Source: an uncultured Clostridia bacterium
GTDB lineage: Bacteria; Bacillota; Clostridia; UBA1381
Assembly: GCA_910578235.1 (NCBI GenBank)
Contig: CAJTPP010000073.1
Location: forward strand, 1 to 14,051
Length of the DNA stretch: 14,051 nt
Direction of reading: 5' to 3'
Numbering within the stretch: position 1 is the stretch's first letter; each line of letters opens with the position of its first letter. Below the pieces are notes generated by a model that was not told the DNA's origin, ran no database searches, and saw nothing but the letters and a program-made list of their open reading frames with translations. Shown here in pieces: positions 1-6,926 of this stretch. The position numbers were made by a program, and so were the translations under genes.

Positions 1-135
1 CAGACAGTAATTGTATATTTATTTGATCAGTTTGTTCATGGACTGAGTGTAATCGCATATATTATTGCCGCTATAATTGGTGTTCCTGTGACATTTGTGT
101 TTATGAAGATATTCGCGTTTAAAAAAGAAAAATAA
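1..135 (+). CDS. C-terminal end of a GtrA-like membrane protein (5' partial)
   Basis: An open frame enters from the left edge and gives 44 residues before TAA at 133-135. The visible part is one hydrophobic segment (roughly residues 17-37) followed by a lysine-rich tail ending KKEK. The spacing of Ala, Gly-Val-Pro and a Phe-x-x-Met-Lys-x-Phe-x-Phe ending resembles the last helix of GtrA-family proteins, small four-helix membrane proteins linked to cell-surface polysaccharide assembly, whose usual ending is a G-(I/V)-P-x-N-F...W-x-F pattern. Only the last helix is present, so the family call is tentative; any small polytopic membrane protein could end this way. The start and most of the gene lie outside the window. 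Confidence 0.5.
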   Translation, partial: QTVIVYLFDQFVHGLSVIAYIIAAIIGVPVTFVFMKIFAFKKEK

Positions 136-143
136 TTTTCTGC

Positions 144-172
144 TTGAATTTAGTAATAATGTGTGATACAAT
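144..172 (+). promoter_or_regulatory. sigma-A promoter with extended -10, for the coiled-coil gene
   Basis: TTGAAT at 144-149 and TACAAT at 167-172 are separated by exactly 17 bases, and a TGn extended -10 element (164-166) precedes the -10. Transcription would begin near 179. That is only about 6 bases before a possible TTG start at 185, which favours the ATG at 212 as the real start of the next gene. Confidence 0.7.
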
Positions 173-211
173 ATTTTCGAGAGATTGAGCGGAAGGAATG
201 GCGGTGATAAT

Positions 212-631
212 ATGACAGACAGAGAATTACTGGAAAGCATAGCTGCGAGAATGGATGGGTTAGAGAATAAAATAAATTCCATGGAAAACAAGATGGACGG
301 CATGGAGAACAAAATAAACTCCATGGAGAATAAGATGGACAGCATGGATAGCAGAATGAATTCCATGGAAAACAAGATGGACGGCATGGGTAGCAGAATA
401 AATTCCATGGAAAACAAGATGGACAGTATGCAGAGTGACATAAATATATTAAAACGTACGGCTGTTATGATGGAAACAGATATTGCTCCCAAGGTACAGT
501 TGTTGCTTGAAAATCATTCGGACTTAGCTAAAAATGTTATGGTGGCAAAAGAGATTGAAGAGCGTGTCGGAGTGCTTGAATTTGATGTGAAAATGATAAA
601 GAAAATTCTTCACATGCAAAAGACAGTATAA
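212..631 (+). CDS. methionine-rich heptad-repeat coiled-coil protein
   Basis: A 139-residue soluble, highly charged protein with no signal peptide or membrane segment. From about residue 14 to 76 it is a nearly perfect heptad series of the type (M/I)-(D/N)-(S/G)-M-E-N-K, with Met, Ile or Leu at the a and d positions, so a long parallel coiled coil is expected. A second helical stretch with weaker heptads (about 95-135) follows. I do not recognise a named family; similar Met/Asn/Lys heptad proteins of unknown role occur in clostridia. An in-frame TTG at 185 would add nine residues, but it lies almost on the predicted transcription start. ATG 212 has a GGTGAT sequence 4-5 bases upstream, a weak site. 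The gene has its own promoter and is followed by a terminator-like hairpin, so it looks monocistronic. Role unknown; an oligomerising or scaffold role is inference only. Confidence 0.75.
   Translation: MTDRELLESIAARMDGLENKINSMENKMDGMENKINSMENKMDSMDSRMNSMENKMDGMGSRINSMENKMDSMQSDINILKRTAVMMETDIAPKVQLLLENHSDLAKNVMVAKEIEERVGVLEFDVKMIKKILHMQKTV
254..442 (+). repeat. 42-base in-frame tandem repeat (two heptads per unit)
   Basis: Units begin at 275, 317, 359 and 401, spaced exactly 42 bases apart. The first 24 bases of units 1, 3 and 4 are identical; unit 2 differs at a few positions. A half-unit precedes at 254-274. Each unit encodes two seven-residue coiled-coil heptads, so gain or loss of units changes protein length without a frameshift. 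Copies that are this identical at DNA level, including third codon positions, suggest recent duplication or gene conversion rather than protein selection alone. Confidence 0.85.
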
Positions 632-665
632 TAAAAAAATATATAATTGTAGAAGATAACTATAT

Positions 666-708
666 AAAAGCGACGTGGAATGTAAATTTTTCTGTGTCGT
701 TTTTTTTT
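666..708 (+). terminator. probable Rho-independent terminator of the coiled-coil gene
   Basis: A run AAAAGCGAC (667-674 region) can pair with GTCGTTTTT (696-704), giving an outer A/T arm plus a GCGAC/GTCGT core with one G-U pair. A tract of nine T residues (700-708) follows. The inner part pairs mainly through wobble bases, so the fold is only moderately stable. Its position 35 bases after the stop at 631 fits a terminator. Confidence 0.5.
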
Positions 709-746
709 GTGTTAAAAGATTATATTAAAAATTTTTTATAAAAAAC

Positions 747-780
747 GCAACCAAATCAGTATAAATGCCCACTATATAAT
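747..780 (+). promoter_or_regulatory. candidate promoter of the sigma-factor operon (ECF-like)
   Basis: GCAACC at 747-752 resembles the AAC-containing -35 of ECF sigma promoters. About 15 bases later comes CCCACT (768-773), at the place where an ECF -10 would lie. A perfect sigma-A -10, TATAAT, sits at 775-780, but no good sigma-A -35 is found 16-18 bases upstream of it. The simplest reading is autoregulation by the encoded sigma factor, possibly over a weak housekeeping promoter. A single site cannot prove this. Confidence 0.35.
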
Positions 781-813
781 TATAGGCCAGAAATTTAAAA
801 GGAGCTCAAGATT

Positions 814-1371
814 ATGGAGGATAAAGAAATAATAGAATTATACTTTGAAAAAAATGAGAGCGCGGTAAAGGAAACAGAGTTAAAATACGGCGCGATGATA
901 CGAGCAATAGCATTTAACATACTTAAAAATCATTCTGACAGCGAGGAATGCGAAAACGATACCTACAATATTGCATGGAATAAAATTCCTCCCGAAAGAC
1001 CGGCTTTTTTGGGAGCGTTTTTAGGACGTATTGCCCGTAATATTTCATTTGACAAATATCATTATAACAAAGCGGCAAAAAGAAATACTGATTTTGACAT
1101 TACACTTTCCGAGATAGAATGTTGTATCGCGTCAAAAATATATGTAGAAAATGAAACGGATAAAAATATGCTGTCAGATATGATCAGCAGCTTTTTAAAA
1201 AGCGTTAGTTTTACAAAGAGAATTATATTTATAAGACGATATTGGTATTGTGACACAATAGTAAAAATTGCTAAAGATTACGGATTTTCGGAAAGTAAGG
1301 TGAAGTCAATGCTTATGAGGACAAGAAATGCATTAAAAAAATACCTTGAAAGGAATGGTGAATATATATGA
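814..1371 (+). CDS. ECF-type RNA polymerase sigma factor
   Basis: A 185-residue sigma-70 family protein with only regions 2 and 4, as in ECF factors. Region 2 covers about residues 24-90: a helix with FNILKN, the acidic SDSEECENDTYNIAWNKI stretch, then the LGRIARNISFDKYHYNKAAKR part that would melt and bind the -10. Region 4 covers about 115-178, with an RRYWY motif (141-145) and a helix-turn-helix at about 150-173 (IAKDYGFSESKVKSML) that would read the -35. It would direct RNA polymerase in the cytoplasm to a small stress or signal regulon. The start is fixed by AAAAGGAG at 797-804, nine bases before the ATG. The stop overlaps the next gene's start (ATGA), the usual sigma/anti-sigma arrangement. 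The signal it responds to cannot be read from sequence. Confidence 0.9.
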   Translation: MEDKEIIELYFEKNESAVKETELKYGAMIRAIAFNILKNHSDSEECENDTYNIAWNKIPPERPAFLGAFLGRIARNISFDKYHYNKAAKRNTDFDITLSEIECCIASKIYVENETDKNMLSDMISSFLKSVSFTKRIIFIRRYWYCDTIVKIAKDYGFSESKVKSMLMRTRNALKKYLERNGEYI

Positions 1372-2096
1372 TTACAAAGCAATTATTTGATATTATAAAC
1401 AATATTTCAGATGATTTGATTACTGAGGCGGCAAATCCGCATAAAAGAATTAAACGTATCAGAATTTCCAAAGTGATTTTGATTGCGGCGGTTATGGTGA
1501 CACTGCTCGGATTTACAGCATGGGCCGCAAATATGGTGATTGTATCGCGTACGGGACATTCAAGCAATATACCGGATTATTATACGGTTCCGACACAGGC
1601 AACGCTTTTGAAGGACATAGGTATATCTATGAATGTCATAGATAAATTTTCAAACGGATATATATTCAGAGAAGCATCTGTCGGAGATAATGCTGATTAT
1701 GGTGAAAACGGACAATGTGTTGAGAAATTCAAATCTCTTATTTGTAAATATATTTTTGAAGATAAGGATATATCTGTGCATATTGACGCGGCAGCGGCAG
1801 GCACAAATCTCGATGATGACAAAACAGCGGAAGTTTATAAAAATACCGCTATAAAATATATATCATATCAGAATAAAATTGTTCCGTCCGATTATAAGCT
1901 TACAGCTGAAGATGAGGCTGATAAGCGATCAGGAAGATATGTATTCAGTTACGGGTCGGATGAGGTTGAAATAATAGATGTACAGCTTATAGAGTTTGCG
2001 TATCAGGGATTGAATTACTCCATGTGCACATTTAACAACAGTCTTACGCGTGACGCTCTTGTGCAAATGGCAAGAGAGTTTATAGATTATCAGTAA
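1368..2096 (+). CDS. membrane-anchored putative anti-sigma factor
   Basis: A 242-residue protein with a short cytoplasmic N-terminus (1-34, containing the ISDDLITEA motif and then a basic stretch KRIKRIRISK), one membrane helix at about 35-54, and a roughly 190-residue outer domain. This layout, and the four-base ATGA overlap with the sigma gene, are typical of ECF anti-sigma partners in clostridia. The N-terminal pattern resembles that of many unnamed proteins found next to sigma genes in gut Clostridia. I see no zinc-binding HxxxCxxC motif, so it is not a ZAS-type anti-sigma. The outer domain contains no recognised sensor fold. The role is inferred from topology and position. It is followed 23 bases later by the protease gene, so the three genes are likely one transcript. 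Confidence 0.6.
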   Translation: MITKQLFDIINNISDDLITEAANPHKRIKRIRISKVILIAAVMVTLLGFTAWAANMVIVSRTGHSSNIPDYYTVPTQATLLKDIGISMNVIDKFSNGYIFREASVGDNADYGENGQCVEKFKSLICKYIFEDKDISVHIDAAAAGTNLDDDKTAEVYKNTAIKYISYQNKIVPSDYKLTAEDEADKRSGRYVFSYGSDEVEIIDVQLIEFAYQGLNYSMCTFNNSLTRDALVQMAREFIDYQ

Positions 2097-2119
2097 TATT
2101 AATGAGAGGATAAAAATTT

Positions 2120-5100
2120 ATGAAGCGAATAAAAATATTATCAGCCGTTTTTGCGGCAGTTGTGGTAATCAATACGATTTTTACTGCAGTAATTGCTAAG
2201 GACAGTACATTTGAGCTAATAGGCTCTGATAAGAGTGATACTCTTGGAGGAACGGTGTACTATTACAGGCATAAAAAAACAGGGGCGGAGGTTGTTTATA
2301 ATGACAATAATTCAGATAAGCTTGAGTTCGTAATAGGTTTTAAAACGCCGCCTGTTGACAGTAAGGGCGCAAATCATGTGCTTGAACACGCTTTGTTTTG
2401 CGGAAGTGAGAAGTATCCCATAAAAAATATAATGCATTATATTCAAAATGGTACATCCTCGCTTATTCTTAACGGAGTCACTTCGGATGACTGCACGTAT
2501 TATCTGATAAATTCAGAAAATAAAAATGAGTTTTATAATATGATAGACGTTTATATGAACGGTATATTCCACCCGCTTTTTCTAACGGATAAAAATATTT
2601 TCCGTCAGCAGGGAATACGTGTGGAATATGCTGACGGCAAAGCTCGGTATAACGGAGTTGTTTATAATGAGCTTAGAATAAAAAATCTGAATACAGAAGA
2701 AAACTCGGTAAATTTTCTTGCGGATAAGCTTTATAAGGCGATTTATGGAGATACAACTCCTGCTTTTAGCGCGGGCGGAGAGCTTGACGAAATTAAAAAA
2801 CTTACATATGAGGATTTGCTGAGAGTATATAACACATACTATATACCTTCAAACAGTATGACATATATTGCGGGTAATCAGGATATTGATAAAACATTTG
2901 AGGTTCTTGACTGTTTTTTTTCGGATAATACCGCGGAGGCTCCGGACATTACTTTTGCCGATACTAAGATGATACCGGCGGATTATATAAGAGAGTACAA
3001 TATTGACGGGAATACAAAGACGGTAGATATAGGATTTATGTCGTCAGGCGTTCCGGCAAGCGCCGGAGCAAATGAGCGATATGCGCGCGATATACTTTTT
3101 GATATCATACAAAAGAAATTGGAAAAGGAGACAGGCTGTACGGAAATGTATACTTCCGGCGGTAACAGCGGAGGAATAGCAAATCTTGCAATGCTGATTT
3201 CTAATGTTCCGATAGAGAGAAAAGATGAAATAATATCAGCATATAACACTGTTCTTGAAAGCTTTGAGACAGATGGAATTGACGAGAATGATATTGATAT
3301 ATATATTGAACAGCAGAAGAAAAACTTTTATGTAAACTGGGATAATATTTTTAACGGACTTTTATATAAAGGTAATCCTCTTGCATATACAGAAATAAAT
3401 GCCGCATGTGAGTACTTAAAAAATCATAAGGAGTATTTTTCGGATATATTGAAAAAATATTTTACAGATAATCCATACAGCACTGTGATTGTTTCGGGAA
3501 ACGGTATGTTTGCTTCAGAGGACAGCAGTGTACAAGTTAGCGATGAAAAACTATTTGAAATAAAGCGGGTAACGGAGGAGTTTCAGAGATGGAATGATGC
3601 GGAAGACAGACCGGAGATTATTGATAAAATACCTTTTTTAACGCTTGATGAGGTTAAAATGCCACCAGTAAAATCTCAGTCAGAATATGAAGAGCAGAAC
3701 GGCATTTCATTTTATTATACAGAAAAAGATGACAGTTCGGCAGACTTGTATTTTCCTCTTGACATAAAAGATGAGGATATGGATTATGTGCAGCTAATGC
3801 ATTATTTTTTACAGTTTCAGGCTAAAAAAGCGAAGCTTGATTTTTACACTATGCTGACACCTCTTGCTAATGCCGCCAACACAGAGGAACTAAATCCGCA
3901 TTTTATGATAGGTATTTTGGGAGAGAATGCGGCGGACACGTTAGAAAAAACAGCCGCATTTTTACAGTCTGAGGATACGTGGGATGAGAATGATCTTGCG
4001 GAATACATAAGAAAAACACCGTCTGAAATTCTTGACAGTTATTATGATCCGTACTGGCTGAGTTCAGAGCTTAAAGGTTCGGCATTGTCGGCGGAAGGAC
4101 GTTTCAGTTATTTAATACCGCTTAACACGATAGTTAAAGGATCATCCCATTACTTTCACTTCCTGAAAAATATAAACACTGAGGATATTTCGGAAATCTT
4201 GCAGAGAATAAAGACTTTGGCTCAGAATATAATTGTTGACAGCAGGCCTGTCGCGGGTTATATAGGGACAGGAGACAACTATAATAAGTTTAAGAATACT
4301 GTCACAAAATTATTTGCGGACAAACAGGAGCATAAAAGTTCAAAACTACGTTTGCCGATAGGCTGTTACAGCGCGGCAACAATAACAAAGCTTGCCGATG
4401 CAAATCATTTTATGCTTGCCGGCTCGTATGGAGAAAAAGAATATTCGGGGAAAATGGCCGTATTGGGAAAAGTACTTTCAACAAAGTATATCACTCCCAC
4501 AATGCGGGGAAAGCACGGCGCATACGGATGTGGTATTTCATTTCGTGAAGAGGAAATGGTTTCTTCGGTTGCCGGACTTGCGGATGTGGATCTCGCTATT
4601 GATATATGGAACGGTATGGGAGATTATCTGAGAACTATGAATATGACGCAAAAAGAGCTTGACGCGTTTATTGTGTCAGCGGTAATGGAGTATGACGAGT
4701 GGGACTATAAAGCTTCTGAATACGGAGCAAGCTTTGCGCTTAAGAAAAAATCCGCTGACACCTGCGAAAAAATCAGAAATGAAATGTTGTCAGCTACAGT
4801 TGAAGATATAAAAGAATATGCGGATTTTGTTGACGATCTTGTGTCGCAAAAGCGTGTTTTTGCGGTTTTGGGCAAATCAGCGGCGGACAATGCAAAATTC
4901 GATTTTGCGTATTACGGCAATGCGGACACACTTGAAGTTACACCCAGACTAAAGAAAAATCCTGAAGCGTATATATATGGGAAAACTGACAGTACTTTCG
5001 CACCTGATGATTATATTACAAGAGCGGAAGTTGCAGCGCTGATAGACAGGGTGATTTCTGATCGTAGAAAAGCGCAAAATATCTCGGCATTTGCTGACGT

Positions 5101-5512
5101 GGATGAGGATGCGTGGTTTTGTAATGCTGTGGAGAGTTTGTATGAAAAAGATGTAATTAACGGTGACGAGGTCGGATATTACAGGCCTGATGATTATATT
5201 ACAAGAGCGGAATTATCGGTAGTTCTGTCAAGATTTATTTATGAGCCAAAGGTTTGCAGTGATGTACAATATTCTGATATAAATGAAGATGATTGGTTTT
5301 ATGAGCCGATGTGCAAGCTGATAAACAGCGGTTATATAACAGGCTATAACGATAATACAATTCGTCCCGACAAAGAGGTGACAAGGGCTGAAATGACTGC
5401 AATAATGAACAGAATGCTGAATTTGACTTGTTCTGAAAATAAAAACAATCCGTTCAATGATGTGGACACATCACACTGGGCGTACAAATACATACTGGCC
5501 GCTGCCATATAA
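2120..5512 (+). CDS. secreted M16C (presequence-protease/insulinase family) zinc peptidase with SLH anchor
   Basis: A 1130-residue exported peptidase. Residues 1-26 form a signal peptide (KRIK, a hydrophobic core, then AVIA before K27). The inverted zinc motif HVLEH is at 86-90 (H86 and H90 bind zinc, E89 is catalytic). The third ligand is probably E184 in GVVYNELR, 94 residues after H90, close to the spacing in plant and human presequence protease. The C-terminal half keeps the substrate-binding pair R796 and Y802 (motif RGKHGAYG). M16C enzymes form a closed chamber that degrades unfolded peptides. Residues about 957-1130 are SLH repeats that bind wall polymers: a second half-repeat (957-983), full repeats at 991-1041 and 1051-1100, and a first half-repeat (1112-1130) ending abruptly. 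Together these make three SLH equivalents. RBS GAGAGG lies 10 bases upstream. Its position after a sigma/anti-sigma pair suggests signal-controlled expression. Activity is well supported; the substrate is unknown. Confidence 0.9.
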   Translation: MKRIKILSAVFAAVVVINTIFTAVIAKDSTFELIGSDKSDTLGGTVYYYRHKKTGAEVVYNDNNSDKLEFVIGFKTPPVDSKGANHVLEHALFCGSEKYPIKNIMHYIQNGTSSLILNGVTSDDCTYYLINSENKNEFYNMIDVYMNGIFHPLFLTDKNIFRQQGIRVEYADGKARYNGVVYNELRIKNLNTEENSVNFLADKLYKAIYGDTTPAFSAGGELDEIKKLTYEDLLRVYNTYYIPSNSMTYIAGNQDIDKTFEVLDCFFSDNTAEAPDITFADTKMIPADYIREYNIDGNTKTVDIGFMSSGVPASAGANERYARDILFDIIQKKLEKETGCTEMYTSGGNSGGIANLAMLISNVPIERKDEIISAYNTVLESFETDGIDENDIDIYIEQQKKNFYVNWDNIFNGLLYKGNPLAYTEINAACEYLKNHKEYFSDILKKYFTDNPYSTVIVSGNGMFASEDSSVQVSDEKLFEIKRVTEEFQRWNDAEDRPEIIDKIPFLTLDEVKMPPVKSQSEYEEQNGISFYYTEKDDSSADLYFPLDIKDEDMDYVQLMHYFLQFQAKKAKLDFYTMLTPLANAANTEELNPHFMIGILGENAADTLEKTAAFLQSEDTWDENDLAEYIRKTPSEILDSYYDPYWLSSELKGSALSAEGRFSYLIPLNTIVKGSSHYFHFLKNINTEDISEILQRIKTLAQNIIVDSRPVAGYIGTGDNYNKFKNTVTKLFADKQEHKSSKLRLPIGCYSAATITKLADANHFMLAGSYGEKEYSGKMAVLGKVLSTKYITPTMRGKHGAYGCGISFREEEMVSSVAGLADVDLAIDIWNGMGDYLRTMNMTQKELDAFIVSAVMEYDEWDYKASEYGASFALKKKSADTCEKIRNEMLSATVEDIKEYADFVDDLVSQKRVFAVLGKSAADNAKFDFAYYGNADTLEVTPRLKKNPEAYIYGKTDSTFAPDDYITRAEVAALIDRVISDRRKAQNISAFADVDEDAWFCNAVESLYEKDVINGDEVGYYRPDDYITRAELSVVLSRFIYEPKVCSDVQYSDINEDDWFYEPMCKLINSGYITGYNDNTIRPDKEVTRAEMTAIMNRMLNLTCSENKNNPFNDVDTSHWAYKYILAAAI
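5003..5212 (+). repeat. 27-base direct repeat inside the SLH region
   Basis: The same 27 bases occur at 5003-5029 and 5186-5212, offset by 183 bases (61 codons, in frame). Both copies encode PDDYITRAE, the conserved end of an SLH repeat. The flanking SLH sequence is clearly diverged, so the identical patch points to local gene conversion or a recent partial duplication. Recombination between the copies would remove exactly one SLH module. Confidence 0.8.
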
Positions 5513-5516
5513 TATA

Positions 5517-5567
5517 AAAACAGTCTGTAATTATGAGGATATGCTTCACATTGTTACAGACTGTTTT
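5517..5567. terminator. bidirectional Rho-independent terminator between protease gene and aroA
   Basis: Bases 5517-5530 and 5554-5567 are perfect inverted repeats of 14 bp (core ACAGTCTGTAA / TTACAGACTGT with A/T arms), around a 23-base loop that can itself pair further. Read on either strand the stem is followed by a T-rich run. It lies 5 bases after the protease stop codon and 6 bases from the aroA stop codon, so it can end both convergent transcripts. Confidence 0.85.
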
Positions 5568-5572
5568 CGTAT

Positions 5573-6838
5573 TTATTTGTCTAATTTATAAAAATCATCA
5601 AAAAATGAGGGATATGATACGCGTGCGCAGTCGTTGTCATCAAGTGTGGAGCTGCCGTCTGCGAGCTGAGCGAGCACTGTGAGACTCATGGCCATTCTGT
5701 GATCACCGTAGGTTTTAAAGTCGGCCCCATGAATAGTTTTTCCGCCGTTTATAATCATACCATCATCTGTTTCAGTAATATCAACACCGCATTTTTGAAA
5801 TTCGTCAACGACTGCCCTTATGCGGTTTGTTTCTTTGACTTTTAATTCCTGCGCGTCTTTTATAATCGTTTCTCCGTCAGCGAATACCGCGGCTACGGCG
5901 ATAACAGGCAATTCATCTATAAGCTTTGGTATAATATCTCCGCCTATCTCAGTACCTTGCAGAACCGATGAGCGTACTGTTATATCTGCTATACTTTCGC
6001 CGGCACTGTAATGTATGTTTTCAATAGTAATATCAGCGCCCATATCTTTGAGGACATCTATTATACCGGTGCGTGTCGGATTAATACCGACGTTTGTTAT
6101 TGTAATTTCAGAATTAGGCATAATCGCTCCGAGTACCATAAAGAAAGCGGCGGAGGAAATGTCGCCGGGGATATCGGCTTTTAAAGGTTGGAGAGAGCTT
6201 GTTTTTTCGACAGTAATATCAAGACTGTCGACCGATAGCTTTGCCCCCATAGAGGTTAGCATAAGTTCGGTGTGGTCGCGTGATTTTTCGAGTTCATGAA
6301 TAGTTGTTTTACCCTCGGCATACAGTCCGGCAAGAATGAGCGCGGTTTTTACCTGAGCGGAAGCGACAGGCATTGTGTAATCTATGCCGTGAAGCTGAGT
6401 GCCTGTTATGTAAAGCGGGCAGCGGTCGTTTACGATTTTTGCGCCCATAAGCGTAAGCGGTTTTGTGACTCGATCCATAGGACGTTTTTGTATAGAAGCG
6501 TCTCCCGTTATTGAAGTATCAAAGCGTTGCCCCGCGAGTATGCCGCATAGAAGCCGTGTTGTAGTGCCGCTGTTGCCGGTATAAAGGGTTTGAGATGGTT
6601 TTTTCAGTCCGTAAAGCCCTTTGCCGCATACAATAACTTTATTGTTATCTATAGTTATATCAATCCCCATTTTTCGAAAACAATCTATAGTGGAAAGACA
6701 GTCGGCTCCGTTAAGAAAGCCTGTAATTGATGTGATGCCGTCCGCGAGAGCACCAAGCATCACCGCGCGGTGTGATATAGATTTGTCGCCGGGGACTTTT
6801 ATAGTGCCTCGGGCTTTTTTTATTTTTTTTATGTCCAT
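5573..6838 (-). CDS. aroA: 3-phosphoshikimate 1-carboxyvinyltransferase (EPSP synthase), class II type
   Basis: A 421-residue cytoplasmic enzyme that joins phosphoenolpyruvate to shikimate 3-phosphate, the sixth step of the shikimate pathway to chorismate and aromatic amino acids. Visible motifs: PGDKSISHRA (16-25), GNSGTTTRL (88-96), GDASIQKRPMDR (112-123), SAQVK (160-164), RDHTE (187-191), NPTR (253-256), IDELP (307-311, D308 the likely catalytic Asp) and KVKETNRIRA near 335-344. Length is normal for the family. The residue matching Pro101 of the E. coli enzyme is Leu96, and the GDK, SAQxK, RxHxE and NxTR motifs all match the class II (glyphosate-tolerant) signature. The start is set by GGAGGT (complement of 6846-6851), 8 bases upstream. 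It is monocistronic, divergent from the spoVB-like gene and convergent with the protease operon; no other aro gene is adjacent. Confidence 0.96.
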   Translation of the reverse strand: MDIKKIKKARGTIKVPGDKSISHRAVMLGALADGITSITGFLNGADCLSTIDCFRKMGIDITIDNNKVIVCGKGLYGLKKPSQTLYTGNSGTTTRLLCGILAGQRFDTSITGDASIQKRPMDRVTKPLTLMGAKIVNDRCPLYITGTQLHGIDYTMPVASAQVKTALILAGLYAEGKTTIHELEKSRDHTELMLTSMGAKLSVDSLDITVEKTSSLQPLKADIPGDISSAAFFMVLGAIMPNSEITITNVGINPTRTGIIDVLKDMGADITIENIHYSAGESIADITVRSSVLQGTEIGGDIIPKLIDELPVIAVAAVFADGETIIKDAQELKVKETNRIRAVVDEFQKCGVDITETDDGMIINGGKTIHGADFKTYGDHRMAMSLTVLAQLADGSSTLDDNDCARVSYPSFFDDFYKLDK

Positions 6839-6874
6839 CTGTTAAACCTCCATTTTTCTTTCATATACTATTTT

Positions 6875-6903
6875 ATTGTAACATAAATAATATGTAAAGA
6901 CAA
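6875..6903 (-). promoter_or_regulatory. sigma-A promoter of aroA
   Basis: Read on the minus strand, TTGTCT (complement of 6898-6903) and TACAAT (complement of 6875-6880) are 17 bases apart. The start codon is about 37 bases downstream of the -10. A second possible pair, TTTACA and TAAAAT, overlaps it with the same spacing. No riboswitch or attenuator is visible in the short leader. Confidence 0.65.
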
Positions 6904-6926
6904 GTTTAAAATAAATGGGGGTAAAT

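Noticed and set aside
185..211. TTG start for the coiled-coil protein, adding nine residues
   Set aside because: It lies about 6 bases after the predicted transcription start, leaving no room for a ribosome binding site.
254..442. Regular repeat that might suggest a CRISPR array
   Set aside because: The units are contiguous, have no variable spacers, and are in frame within a coherent coiled-coil gene.
19..492. Minus-strand open frame of about 157 codons opposite the coiled-coil gene
   Set aside because: Its repetitive hydrophobic translation is only the reverse complement of the heptad repeats; it has no ribosome binding site and it crosses the end of the upstream gene.
4392..4631. Plus-strand open frame inside the protease gene, considered as a possible frameshift product
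   Set aside because: The protease frame is intact on both sides and carries the conserved RGKHGAYG motif through this stretch, so there is no frameshift.
5573..6845. Several plus-strand open frames opposite aroA
   Set aside because: They are antisense shadows of a clearly recognised enzyme and have no ribosome binding sites or family motifs.
6839..6926. Possible riboswitch or T-box in the short divergent region before aroA and the spoVB-like gene
   Set aside because: The region is under 90 bases, AT-rich, and holds only promoter and ribosome binding elements; there is no room for a structured leader.
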